From NCBI GenBank assembly GCA_014529385.2, contig CM043966.1, positions 38,508,537 through 38,572,536 on the forward strand: a DNA stretch of 64,000 bases. The letters run 5' to 3'. The position numbers and the translations under genes are program-made. This stretch comes from Adiantum capillus-veneris (Eukaryota; Streptophyta; Polypodiopsida; Polypodiales; Pteridaceae). Under the pieces are notes generated by a model. It saw only the letters and a list, made by a program, of their open reading frames with translations, did not search any database and was not told where the DNA came from. Shown in pieces: positions 1-10,349 of the stretch; the stretch's first letter is position 1; the number at the start of each line of letters is the position of its first letter.

Positions 1-30
1 CTGGTGTCGCAATACTTGAAAGACCCGTTA

Positions 31-75
31 TCTCTATCTCTCTCTCACGCGCCCCCCCCCCCCCCCCCCCCCCCA
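31..75. repeat. CT-rich stretch and C homopolymer
   Basis: A short CT-rich run is followed by about 23 consecutive C residues. It lies about 290 bp upstream of the LEA_2 start codon and so falls in its promoter or 5' leader region. The exact C count may be an assembly estimate. Confidence 0.8.
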
Positions 76-363
76 CACTGCGCGCTCACCACATTCATCA
101 GAGCTCGGCACTTTTCTCTAAGGAGTCAGGACCCTCTCTCCTCATGCTCGACACGTACGCAGCTCTTCTGTTTACCCAACTTCCCCATTCAAAGCCGCCT
201 CTACGCTTCTGAGAAACCCTACATTTCTTCATAAGTTGGGCATGGTAAAGAGCAGGATCAGCAGCAGCAGCAGCAGGTAAGAAAGTACCAGGTTTGCTGA
301 AGCTCTGACGGAATAAATCATCTGTGCGTACCTTTGGCGTTGTCGGATTCTCACACGGTCGCA

Positions 364-981
364 ATGGTTGAGCTCAACAATGTCGAACAGGCCGTGCCAG
401 CCCCTTTCCACAGAAGGCGACCATGGACATGCTGCTGCTTGATTTTCTTCTTTCTCATTGTCCTTATAGCCATCATCATTGTCATCTTAGCCTTCACTGT
501 CTTCAAGCCAAAGAAGGCAGAAGTTTCTGTGGAGAAGGTGGAGCTTTTGAACTTCAAATCGTCTCTCGGCGGGGGTCTCATTCCGACTCCTTCCATTAAC
601 ATAACCCTTGCAGTTGATCTTTCTCTGCACAATCCCAACAAGGCTAGCTTCAAGTACTCAAATAGCACAGCAATGGTATATTACTATGATGATGAGGTTG
701 CGGTTGTCACAATCCCGGCAGGTGCCATCGGGTCGGATGCGACCAAGACGATGTCGGTGACATTCATCATGCTTGCGGATCAGCTGGTTACTAACTCACA
801 TCTAGTGAATGACTTCTTGGCAGGATCGCTGCCTTTCACCACAAGGACGAAGATATCGGGCCGAGTGAAGGTTCTCTTCATCAAGCGCCATGTCGACATA
901 TTATCCCAATGCAGCGTCTCCATTTCAGTTGTCAATGCTTCCATTAGCAACACCGATTGCGAAAACAAGGTCCATTTGTAG
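364..981 (+). CDS. LEA_2 / NDR1-HIN1-like membrane protein
   Basis: A 205-residue ORF. I chose the ATG at 364 because the frame upstream (334-363) has only a TTG. Residues 1-21 are a short cytosolic head with a basic RRRPW patch. A CCC cluster and a strong hydrophobic helix follow at about residues 25-48, giving a signal-anchor topology. The rest is a beta-rich LEA_2-type domain: the NITLAVDLSLHNPNKASFKY stretch is the family hallmark (x-N-P-N near the first strands), followed by a VVTIPAG turn. Proteins of this family (LEA14-like, NHL) are usually single-pass plasma-membrane or ER proteins linked to defence or stress. The length is typical and the gene is intronless. A specific role cannot be read from sequence. 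It is one of two apparently intact host genes here. Confidence 0.85.
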   Translation: MVELNNVEQAVPAPFHRRRPWTCCCLIFFFLIVLIAIIIVILAFTVFKPKKAEVSVEKVELLNFKSSLGGGLIPTPSINITLAVDLSLHNPNKASFKYSNSTAMVYYYDDEVAVVTIPAGAIGSDATKTMSVTFIMLADQLVTNSHLVNDFLAGSLPFTTRTKISGRVKVLFIKRHVDILSQCSVSISVVNASISNTDCENKVHL

Positions 982-2010
982 TTGCTTCTTCTGATATATT
1001 TTCATACCATGTGGCCTTTCATTAGTTTTCCCCCATGTTGGTGAGTTCTGCTCAGATTTCGGCAGTTTCATCTCCTTCATTAAATATGTTGTAAAGAATT
1101 CCTCTCCTGTTGCTGCATGCTATTGTTGTATATTGGTAATTTATGTAATTTTTCTACCATCTTCTGTGCGATTGGCTGAGCGGGCGATGGCAGATGGGGG
1201 ATGTAAGCAGTGCTTGTATTGATTTTTTGTTCTTGAAGAACCTGGAAAGCTTGGACATGGAGAAAGGGGTTAATTGACTATCTTTGAAGGTTGTTAGAGG
1301 AGTTTAGCTCTACATTTGATGATTGTTACAATAAATTTCTTTTAACTATTTAGGTTGTCTTACCATCAGATTTGAGAGTTGGAGGTAAATTTCCGGATTT
1401 GTAGGTGATATTACTCTAAACCTAGGTTTTTCTTTTTTGGAGCATTGGATGTATGGCATTGAGATACATGCTGGTTAGGTACACTTCCTATTGATGTAAG
1501 CTCTCATATGTTGATTTTGGCATCTATTATGAGAATAGTAGTTAGCAAGAGCCTTTGTTGCACTTGCCTATGAGTTCTTCCTCTCCACTGAGCTACATTT
1601 TCCAATCCCTTGGCATGTTGACATCTTTAGTCTTCGCCTGGCTCTCATTTGGGATATCCCCTATTGGTGATTTTTTCCTTTTTTGGCATAAAGATGTAGG
1701 TAATAACCATTAGTGTCAAAGTGTGTATCGCAGTATCACCTCACAATATCTTTTTTTTGTCTTGGTTCTCTCTGCTATCTAGAACCTTGTACTTGTCAAA
1801 GTCCCATGTTTGCACTCCCAAGGGTTCACTATATGTAAATCCTCCCTATCGTATGCATTCAAGGCCTTAGCCATCTTCATCTTGCATGGTCTCCATCCCA
1901 CGTGCTAGCAACCGCACACGTAAGGCAAATACATTGGTATGCATTAGTCAAAAAATAGCATGATATTGGAAAATATAACTTCGATATTGATTAGGGACCA
2001 AAAATTGCAA
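982..2010. other. LEA_2 3' flank, no gene seen
   Basis: AT-rich sequence after the LEA_2 stop. Several A/T-rich polyadenylation-like stretches occur (for example near 1080-1095 and 1330-1340). I see no coding signature in either strand. Confidence 0.5.
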
Positions 2011-2013
2011 CAG

Positions 2014-2171
2014 TGTTGGACCCAGGTTTTTACATGCAAGATCACATCATACCAAAGAGCTCAGCATTCTAAATGGTCCTTAGAATAGGAAGATATGTTT
2101 GAAAGTGTTGGATCAAGGTTCTTACATGCAAGATCGGATCATACCAAAGAGCTCACCATTGTAAATGGTTC
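2014..2171. repeat. Two-copy tandem repeat, period 92 bp
   Basis: A block beginning TGTTGGA and containing TTACATGCAAGATC and CATACCAAAGAGCTCA occurs at 2014-2077. It recurs with a few substitutions at 2106-2171. The period is 92 bp. No coding content is apparent. Confidence 0.75.
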
Positions 2172-2299
2172 TCATATATACTTTGTGCAATTCGATGGAA
2201 TTGGGTTAGCAACGTAGAATAACTTGTGGTAAATGAAGCTAACCTTGAGTATTATGAAAAGTCTAGAATACATAGAATTCTTGGGAGACAATTTGGGTA

Positions 2300-2850
2300 T
2301 TTCTTCGGCGCTCTTACCAATGCATGATCTCCTCTGTCAAAGATTATAGGTCTCCTCTTTTCATGTATCATTTGTAAGGGTCTTGTGCTTGCCACACATT
2401 GCAATGAGCAAAGGTTAACATATCCATATGCCAACAGGAAAAACCTTCACTTGCTGAATTCGTTCAAAAGCTGACCCCATCATGGCAAGTGATCTAGTTT
2501 AAAGGAAAAAATGGGTTGCTTGGTGCATTCTTTCTTACACATGCTTGAAGTATATCTTAAATTGCCTGATTTATTTGTTTTGTTTCATCATTAGTCTGTG
2601 GATGATCAATAATACTTAAGCGTAGCATTGTACCAAACGTTTCAAATACATTTGCCAGAAATGAGGATTGAATTTGGATGACCATCAATAACAATGCTAT
2701 TGAGTAGCATGTCGAACTTGTAAACATCCTCCATAGCTACTTGTGCTATCTTTGTTGTTTCTACATGTGACTTGGTATAATAAGCCTACACACATTGTCA
2801 ATTGGTCTAACATAAGCCACATAGAATAATGTCTGCGACTTATGGTGGGA
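2300..2850 (-). pseudogene. Antisense Ty3/gypsy integrase fragment
   Basis: Read on the - strand, several frames together give a decayed gypsy integrase core. A VDRLTK-like start, an IVIDGHPN segment where intact elements have the second catalytic Asp region, and a HPQT-like segment followed by an Asn-rich helix appear in the expected order. Many stops and frameshifts are present. It ends abruptly at the TGTTAAAG border at 2853. The RNase H part of a similar antisense element resumes near 10350, so one gypsy element was probably split here, although the zinc-binding region between the two parts is not seen. Confidence 0.55.
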
Positions 2851-2852
2851 AC

Positions 2853-3032
2853 TGTTAAAGTTATAGCATCTCAAGGGAATAGCCCAATTAATCCCAATAT
2901 TTATTTTGGCTTTAGGTAATTATTTTTACTTATTTGTCAAAGGTGGGGTAGGGCAATTTGCTAAGGTGGGTACATCAACACCACCTTGCCCCCATTGTGC
3001 TATCGTCAATTCCTTGCCAAGGTTGGTTGGTT

Positions 3033-3099
<67 letters not shown>
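2853..3099 (+). repeat. Left part of 5' LTR with CT tract
   Basis: It begins TGTTAAAG and shares with 10143-10348 the blocks CCCAATATTTATTTTGGCTT, TAGGGCAATTTGCTAAGGTG and AAGGTTGGTTGGTT. A (CT) tract of about 60 bp follows at 3041-3099. The remainder of the LTR appears to lie beyond the LINE, at about 8643-8710. Confidence 0.5.
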
Positions 3100-3102
<3 letters not shown>

Positions 3103-3460
3103 CCGCTGCACCCCTGCCCTGCTCGCGCACCCCCGTTGCCCCTGCTGCCTTGCTCGTGCAACCCCACAGCCCTACGTTGCAACCTCGCGCCCGCCCCGCT
3201 CTGCACCTGCGGCCCTGCACCCGCTGCCAGCGCTGCACCCACGCGCCCACTGTCCTGCCCTGCTCGCGCGCTCTCGGACTCTCTTCCCTCCTCCCCACGC
3301 CCGCTGCACGCTGCCTTAGCCCCCCTCCCCCCCCCCCCCCCCCCCCAAACTTTCTACGCGTAGCATGTCTTCCCCCCCTCTCCTACGCGTCGATGATAAT
3401 CTACCCCCCCCTCTTTCCCTTTCACGCGTAGGAAGTTAATTTTAAAAAAAACTTGCCCCC
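3100..3460. repeat. GC-rich low-complexity block with C tracts
   Basis: Some 230 bp built from CTGC, CCC and CGCGC words, followed by C homopolymers (about 3323-3347) and three ACGCGT(A/C) words at 3355-3430. Base composition is strikingly unlike the AT-rich surroundings. It may be the 5' region of a LINE or a degenerate GC minisatellite. Open frames across it are by-products of the low complexity. Confidence 0.5.
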
Positions 3461-3526
3461 ACCACTTTTTAACTTTCGGGCCCCATAGGTCGAGGACTTT
3501 AGCATAACATTTCATTTCATTTCTAC
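3461..3526 (+). mobile_element. 3' tail of a second, truncated LINE
   Basis: The segment matches the 3' end of the LINE at 8568-8643: CCACTTT, AACTTTCGGG, CATAGGTC and the terminal ATAACATTTCATTTCATTTC are shared. It stands immediately upstream of the 5' region of the full-length LINE, so two insertions of the same family abut. Confidence 0.65.
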
Positions 3527-3738
3527 CCCCTCCCCCCCCCCCTCTTCACTTTTGTTTTCGAGGCGCGCGCGCACACACACACAACTGAACATATTGAGGG
3601 CACTGGGCAACAACGTCTCGCACTCCGCCACTCGTCGCGATCGCCGCCAATGTGGGTGCACACGTACATCTAGTGCCGCGCCCGTTGCTAGAGTGGGTGC
3701 ACACGCGTATCTAACCCCCTTGCGGACGGCGATCAAAC

Positions 3739-4626
3739 ATGAGGAAGACGAACGAAAAAGCCGACCCCCTAGAGGATGCTATTCGAAAATGCAAAGAGGA
3801 AATGACGGAGACCATCACCAAGATGAACCGCAATCTCTGGGGCACAATAAACATTCTCGAAGGACGTGTGCTGATCCAAGAGAGCAAGATAAGCACTTTG
3901 GAAGACCGAGTGACGACCCAAGAGGAAGAGATCACGTCACTCAAGAAAGAACTCGTCGAAGCCCGATCAAAAAACACACTGGAAGAGGGCGAACTGCAAC
4001 CCTCAGTAATTGAAGAAATCAACACGATCAAGGAACAAGTACGAGCCATCAAAGAGGGAGAAGAACAGCACAAAGAAATGACGACTTCTTGGGTGGATGT
4101 TCTTACCAAAACCCAACAAAAGGCAGACGAAGCCGAGAAATGGATCAAGGTGGCCAAGAAAGGAAAAGACAAGGAGATAACACCCACGTCCACACCCAAC
4201 AACATCATTAACCAAACACTAGAGGAGGAGCAGAGGAGAAGGGTAGATGTGAGAATTTGCGGTCTTAAAGACAAAGGCAATGTGGACGAAGAAGTAAAAG
4301 AACTCACTGCGTTGATGGGGATTCATGAGCCGACACACACAAGGGTATGGAGAGTGGGCAACATAAAGAAAAATGGAGGCAGTGGAGAAACCTCAAAAGA
4401 AAGAGCACTCATCCTCCGTTTTCCCTCCATGGAAGCAAAGAAGTCATTCTTGAAGAAAAGACCAACTCTTAAAGAGACTGACATCTTTCTTGGGGACGAT
4501 CTCACCCTCTCGCAGATCGCTCATATGCAAGAAGTAATGCCGGAGATTAGAGCAGCAAGGGGAAAAGGCAAGATTGCTTTTTACCGAGACGAAAAAGTGG
4601 TAATACTTGAGCGACGCTCCACATGA
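3739..4626 (+). CDS. LINE ORF1 protein, coiled coil plus RNA-binding region
   Basis: Intact 295-residue ORF. Residues about 15-135 are rich in heptads of E, K, I and L, so they should form a long coiled coil suited to trimerisation. Residues about 165-290 look like the L1-type ORF1 RRM and C-terminal region: RRVDVRICGLK, then RVWRVG, RALILRFPSMEAKKSFL and a basic end (GKGKIAFYRDEKVVI). The known role of such proteins is binding the element RNA and chaperoning nucleic acids. It ends with TGA just before the ORF2 frame opens. The ORF is uninterrupted although ORF2 is decayed. Confidence 0.7.
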   Translation: MRKTNEKADPLEDAIRKCKEEMTETITKMNRNLWGTINILEGRVLIQESKISTLEDRVTTQEEEITSLKKELVEARSKNTLEEGELQPSVIEEINTIKEQVRAIKEGEEQHKEMTTSWVDVLTKTQQKADEAEKWIKVAKKGKDKEITPTSTPNNIINQTLEEEQRRRVDVRICGLKDKGNVDEEVKELTALMGIHEPTHTRVWRVGNIKKNGGSGETSKERALILRFPSMEAKKSFLKKRPTLKETDIFLGDDLTLSQIAHMQEVMPEIRAARGKGKIAFYRDEKVVILERRST

Positions 4627-4650
4627 CGGTGCGAGACTTATGGGACCACA

Positions 4651-5975
4651 CTAAAAGTAGCTGCGTGGAACTGCAATGGATCTATGCGTCTTGATGTGGG
4701 TGCTTTTGAGGATAGCTTTACTGGAAGAGATATCATCTTCTACTCCGAGACACACCAGGCCCCTGGGCAATCCATGCCTCACATCAGTGGATATAGGTGG
4801 GAGACAGCCTACAGACAGGAGACACGCTCAGAGCACAGAGGGCGGGGCTCGGGAGGAGTGGCAGTGTTATTTAGAGAGGATCTGCAGCCACTGATACATA
4901 TAGCCCGGAGGGCTCGGGAGGAGTGGCAGTGTTATTTAGAGAGGATCTGCAGCCACTGATACATATAGCCCGGAGGGACGAGCAGGCTAGGTACATGTCG
5001 GTGAGACTGAAAGCAGAGACAGGCAGATACCTCTATCTAGCTATTTGTTACTTTCCCCCGAGTACATCAGTTTATGTGCCACCCAAAGGACAGTCCCCTT
5101 TCTCTATTTTGGATGATGACATATGGGAGTTCTCTAGGGATGGTGACATTATCATCCTCGGGGACTTCAATGCTAGGACTGCCCATCACCAGGCAGTGTT
5201 TTATGATACTTCAGAGGAGATGCTAAGAGAGATATATGTGGCAGAGATGGGCCTTTCCAGACTATCACATGATATGGAATATACTGAGTATGGGCGACAC
5301 CTGATAGACATGGGCACTGCACATGGATTGGCCATCTTGAACGGCCTACAGAGATTTCCTGTTGCGGGAGGCTTTACATGCTTCCCACACAGACATGGAG
5401 CCAGCACGGTGGACTATGTCATGGCACAACCGAATCTCATCTTTAGTATCGAGGATCTCACAGTTGGGCCCAGACCGATCGGGGTGGCGGTGGATCATGC
5501 TCTGGTGTCAATGACCATCTCCTTCCATTTCAGTGCAGCACACAGGCCACGAGTAGCAGTCCCTACTCGCTACACATTCACAAGGGAGACGGACTCTGTA
5601 TACATGGACGGAATCTACAGACGCCTATGCACTGAGGACCCGGGGCGACCTCTGGAGGAGCTAACTACTATACTGACACAGACATTACATGAGGCAGCAG
5701 CTGAAGCATACCCACACACTCAGCCTGAGCTGAGCCGCCGATTTGGGAGCATGCCTCAGAACAGCTAGTACAATAAGGAGTGCCGCTAGACTAGAGCCAG
5801 ACTTCAGAAGGAGGTGCTGTTGGGGGACGTCACTCACAGACAGTCACAGATGGACTTTCGACGCCTGGTGCGGGGGAAGAAGAGGGCTTTTTTTTTTTGG
5901 CTAGACTCGAGTAGGATCTATATGAGCTATTCTTGAGTCAAGACTCGCGTGAGGCGTGGCGACTCTTTCATGATC

Positions 5976-6010
<35 letters not shown>

Positions 6011-8066
6011 TGCTATTTCCTCCACAGAGACCTAGGGTCAGTACACATCATCTTTGTACACAGTACCTGGACAGCCGCCCCTCCCCAACCCTCCCGACAA
6101 ATGCCCACATACATGTGTCTTTTTCACTACTGAGATGGTGAAGAAAGCCATTGACAGGATGAAGACTGGGAGAGCATATGATCATGAGGGCCTAGTAGCT
6201 GAGCATGTCATGCATGCCAAAGACCTACTAGCAGAGCTTCTAGCAATTATGTTTAACCGTGCCATGTGTGAGGTCCTACTGGACACTTGGAGCCTATCTA
6301 CAATCGTATCTATCTTCAAATCAGGAGACCCCATGGAGCCTGGGAATTATCACACTATTATGATTGGGCACACACTGGCACGGTTGTATGCATCCATTCT
6401 TGAGCAACAGCTGAGTAGATGGGCAGAGAGGGAAGGAATACATGCAACTGGGCAGGCAGGATTCAGGAGAGGCTTCTCTACTCTTGACCATATCCTAACA
6501 CTCAAGGCCATCATTGAGGAAGGCAGATCTCATGGGAGACGGATCTATTGTAGCTTTGTGGACTTCCGCAAAGCTTTCGACACGGTACCTAGAGCTAGAC
6601 TGATGCGCATGTTACAGGAAATGGGAGTAACCACAGAACTCATTTAGGGGATCATGGCATTGTACAAATCAGTAGTCGGGAATGTACGCACCCCGGAGGG
6701 ACTTTCTACACCGGTTCACTCCACTATTGGGGTGAAGCAGGGCTGCCCGCTCTCTCCCACTCTTTTCGGTATGTATGTGGATGAGATTTCTGACTACATT
6801 GACAGCGATGGAGATAAAGGTGCTCAGTTGGTAGGGACATGGATTCCACTTTTGTTATATGTTGATGACATAGTGTTGATCTCCGAATCCCCGGAGGGAA
6901 TGCAACGTCAATTGGATGCTCTGCATACATTTGCCCACGAAAGTGGTTTGTCTGTCAACATGGGTAAAACCAAGGTTATGGTGTTTAATACCACCCCACA
7001 GTGGATCAGGAGGTCAGCACCTACACTCACATACGGCCAGGAGACTGTGGAGTACACAGACGCTTACACTTACCTTGGAGTGGTTTTTAGCGGACCTACA
7101 TTCTCACTCAGAAGAGCAGCAGAAACTAGACTTGCTAGAGCCCACGCAGCATTGGGTAGATTGGAGAGGATGTGTTCGTAGGTTCAGTTTCAAGAGGCCC
7201 GGACGAAGCTCTGGCTCTTTGACACCTTGGTGGCTTCAGCATTTCTCTATGGAACCGAGATATGGGGACCTTCACTGGATCACCACGGGAGGACGGGTCG
7301 CTCAGACGGATGGGGGAACATGGAGAAACCTCTCGTCTCTATGATCTCGCGGCTCATTAGAGCCAAGGCATCAGTACCACGGGCCATTATCCGAGCAGAG
7401 CTAGCGGCCCCCCCACTTGTGGTGGAGGCGCTCACCAGATCAGTCTCCTTCATAAACCGCACATGGGCACTTCCTAGAGACAGATATGCTTGCATAGCAC
7501 TTGAATCCTCTCGACAGTTAGCCATACAAGGAGATGCAACATGCTGGTATGGGGAGATGACATCATGGTTTCAGGCACATGGGTTCAATATAGACCGGCT
7601 GCCACCATTCCATTACTCATTGGATGCACCATCTCTTACCCTTACACAGTCAGAAATCACCAAGCTCATACGCCAAGACCTGACCCAGCTAGACACCAGA
7701 AGGACATGGATACAACCAACACAGGAATTGGGCACGAAGATGGCTTTTTACAAAGACCATCTTCTCCAGCTTATGGAAGATGGTTTTGTGGCGAGACCCA
7801 GATACATGGATACCCACTTGTCTCATGGGATACGATGTGCTATTGGCCAGTTACGCACATCTTCTCACCAGTTGCGGATTGAGACGGGGAGATACAGCGG
7901 AGTACCAACAGAGGACAGGACATGCCCCTTGTGTAACATGGAACCTGAGACAGAGCTACACTATACATGTCGCTGCCCCGTCTACTACGAGATACGAGGC
8001 TGCTTCCATTGCTTGTTTAGAGAAGGTTTTGGACCACTCTCAAGAGTCATGGGATACGAAGATTAG
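4651..8066 (+). pseudogene. LINE ORF2: endonuclease and reverse transcriptase, broken
   Basis: An APE-type endonuclease runs from AAWNCNGS (4660) through YSETHQ, LGDFNAR (5158-5178), TVDYVM and DHALVS (about 5500). A reverse transcriptase follows: DFRKAFDTV (6562-6588), KQGCPLSPTLFG (about 6735-6770) and the catalytic YVDD (6859-6870). A Cys/His cluster (CPLC...H..C) lies at 7922-7980. Breaks include a 65-bp tandem duplication (4846-4975) that shifts the frame, TAG codons at 5766, 6645 and 7179 plus others near 5787 and 5935, and a long C homopolymer at 5980-6010. Most of the stops are one transition away from CAG, CGA or TGG. Confidence 0.75.
4846..4975 (+). repeat. 65-bp tandem duplication in LINE endonuclease
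   Basis: The 65-bp unit beginning GGCTCGGGAGGAGTGGCAG is present at 4846-4910 and again at 4911-4975. Because 65 is not a multiple of three, the endonuclease frame leaves frame 1 and resumes in frame 3 after the second copy. Confidence 0.9.
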
Positions 8067-8710
8067 AGATGTCTGGGTTTGTTCTTGCTCGAGCTGCGCA
8101 GACACAGAGATAGCCTGATGAATGGCGAGGCTAGCCAGTCTCAAAGACGGATCACAGACTTCTTCAGAGCAGACACGGGACAGCCGCAAGAGCCACTCCC
8201 ATAGCAGAGCTCCCCCTCGTCTCACACCAGAGGCACATTGATTGACCAAGCGATTGAACTGGGGAAATCCAGGCGCCCGCGACTGCGAAGAACTACACAG
8301 CATCGACGGAGGCTATGACAGAAAATTCGGAGCACGCTGGCTAGGCATGCACGACGCCCGGTTAGACTACTAACCATGGAGGAAATTGATGAGATTTGCC
8401 AACGACTGATGCTAGATCTCTTGTGATTCAACTATCCCAACAAGCCGCCCATTTTTTTTCTTAGTCTTTTGCTTGGTTCACATCGATCAACTTAGGACCC
8501 CATAGTATATATATTTGTTTTGTACTGTTGTTAGGTTATCTTGTTACTCTGACTTTGTATCAGATCCACCACTTTGTAACTTTCGGGTCTCATAGGTCAT
8601 TATGGCCTTTTGAAGACGTTAATATAACATTTCATTTCATTTCTCTCTCTCTCTCTCTCTCTCTCGCATTCTCCCCATTGCTCTACTCTTTCGCATCGTC
8701 GACTTTGACA

Positions 8711-8722
8711 TGGTATTAGAGC
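8711..8722 (+). promoter_or_regulatory. Putative primer-binding site (tRNA-Met type)
   Basis: TGGTATTAGAGC follows a sequence ending TTTGACA and resembles the common plant PBS TGGTATCAGAGC, with one mismatch. It marks the end of the interrupted 5' LTR of the 2853-10348 element. Confidence 0.5.
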
Positions 8723-10134
8723 TACGTGCTTGACAAGCTTGGGAGGAGATCATTGTGTGAAGAAGAGGAAAGGAGCCATCGAAGATGAGAGTAGTGAGCA
8801 AGTTGGAGCACTATTTTGGTGCTAACTATTTGACCCTTTTTCTGGTGTTTTGAGAGGCATGCGGCATAGTGACTCCCCTCGGCAACATTTTTACTACGTT
8901 TTATGATGCTCAAGTAAGACAAGCTACAGGGGAGGAGCTGTCTGTAGCCAAGCGTTTTGAAGTTAGGGAGAGGCCACCCCTGCCCTGCTTGGGAACGTTT
9001 TGAGACGTCGTCCAATGACCACTCCTGTTCATCTTTATTGCGTCTTGAGATGCCCAGTGCAGAGGAGAAACATTGGCAGCGCAAGGACAATGGCTTTGTC
9101 GACAACGTTCTGAAATGCATTCTATTTGACGTCTTGACAAGCAGTGGCCTTGGGCCTCCTTGGACAAGCCAACTCCAAGTCTCTCCCTCCTAGGATTCCT
9201 CATCGACAGAGAATCAACAATCGGCAACGATGAACCAACACCAACCATTGGCTATGGAAAGTGGATCAATCACCACCTAGTTACCAGCTTATGGAACGGT
9301 AAAGTTCTCAAGGAAATTGCCAACTTGTTTGGCTCGACTTTGTGAAGCCAAAAGCACATACATGATTCACTAGAGGACAAAGGCAAAGGTACGTTTGACG
9401 AGGATGAAAGAACCAGTGCTTAGTTAGTTGCCTCGGTACCCACGAGGTTCGAGTCATTGTTTTAAATGCGAGAAGAGGCTCCTTTTGGCTTGAGAATGCA
9501 AAGCCAAAGGCAATAGCAGGAACTCACAAGAGGACAAAGGCAAAAGCAACTTGGACATAGATAATGGTGATAAAGAATTGACAAAAGAGATCGGCATGGC
9601 ACACGTAATGGCAACCACAGTGGTGACAACACCAGATTTCTAGTCAATTGGCGGTTGCCGCAACTAGCTTCAACCAGAGAGTCTTATGAGCGGCAAAGAG
9701 GGGCAAAATAAAGCTCCCTACAAATGATTTGGACCCATGTGTTGGAGTTCAAGTTATCGGTGTTTGAACTCTTGGGTCGGAGTTTAAGGCACATGTAACT
9801 CACAAGGAACCAATCAAACATATCTAAAACACTATGGATGAGTGCATCAATGCATTGTTGTTGGCCGGATTCTGGACAAGATGTGTTTCAAAGTTTATTG
9901 TCTAGGAAATTTTGGACGTGATGTGTTCACAGTTCACGAATGGGGATTGTTGGACATAGTGTGGTCTACAGTTCAATTTTCTATAAGGCAAACGACGCTC
10001 AAGATTTCATTCTTCTAAGGTAAAAAATTAGTGAAAGCATAACTAAGGTGTATCCAATAGAGTGTACAATTGTTGGATGTCCATGGTAGCTTCTTCATTA
10101 ACTTGGTTTCCTACACATGTCCACTATAAGCTAT
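8723..10134. other. Non-coding internal region of the LTR element
   Basis: 1.4 kb between the PBS and the polypurine run. Reading frames are short and no gag, protease, RT or integrase motif appears. This is consistent with a LARD-like element that depends on another element's proteins. Confidence 0.45.
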
Positions 10135-10142
10135 AGAGAGGG
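10135..10142 (+). promoter_or_regulatory. Putative polypurine tract
   Basis: AGAGAGGG immediately precedes TGTTAAAG at 10143, the expected position of a plus-strand primer for an LTR element. Confidence 0.5.
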
Positions 10143-10348
10143 TGTTAAAGTTATATCATCTCAACACCCAGTGTGATCCCAATATTTATTTTGGCTTTAG
10201 ATATTTATTTTTACTTATTTGTCAAAGTCTGGGTAGGGCAATTTGCTAAGGTGAGTATGTAGGCACCACCTTGACCCGATTGTATTATCATCAATTTAGT
10301 GCTAAGGTTGGTTGGTTCGACAATCTCTCTCTCTCTCTCTCTCTCTCT
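10143..10348 (+). repeat. Putative 3' LTR, possibly truncated
   Basis: Homologous to 2853-3060: the same TGTTAAAGTTAT start, the same blocks in the same order, and the same terminal CT microsatellite. It passes directly into antisense gypsy sequence. Confidence 0.5.
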
Positions 10349-10349
10349 C

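Larger units (their letters stand above)
3527..8643 (+). mobile_element. Near full-length non-LTR retrotransposon (LINE)
   Basis: A GC-rich 5' leader is followed by ORF1 (3739-4626), a decayed ORF2 with endonuclease and reverse transcriptase (4651-8066), and a 3' region ending in ATTTCATTTCATTTC just before a CT microsatellite. The tail is not poly(A) but an ATTTC-type repeat. The 5' border is approximate. The element is not active: ORF2 has in-frame stops, a C-homopolymer interruption and a tandem duplication. Confidence 0.75.
2853..10348 (+). mobile_element. Probable non-autonomous LTR element, LINE-interrupted
   Basis: A sequence starting TGTTAAAGTTAT recurs at 2853 and 10143, with about 190 bp of clear homology ending in a CT microsatellite. 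A primer-binding-like TGGTATTAGAGC lies at 8711-8722. A purine run AGAGAGGG directly precedes the second repeat (10135-10142). This matches 5' LTR, PBS, internal region, PPT, 3' LTR, with a 1.4 kb internal part that has no gag or pol (LARD-like). A LINE occupies most of 3.5-8.6 kb inside the left LTR. I find no target duplication and the right LTR may be truncated, so the right border is approximate. Confidence 0.5.

Noticed and set aside
2906-3431. Overlapping ORFs across the CT and GC-rich block
   Set aside because: They consist of Ser-Leu or Glu-Arg repeats and Pro/Ala-rich translation of low-complexity DNA.
8722-9345. Several 60-130 codon ORFs on both strands
   Set aside because: They overlap each other within the non-coding interior of the LTR element and show no motif or homology.
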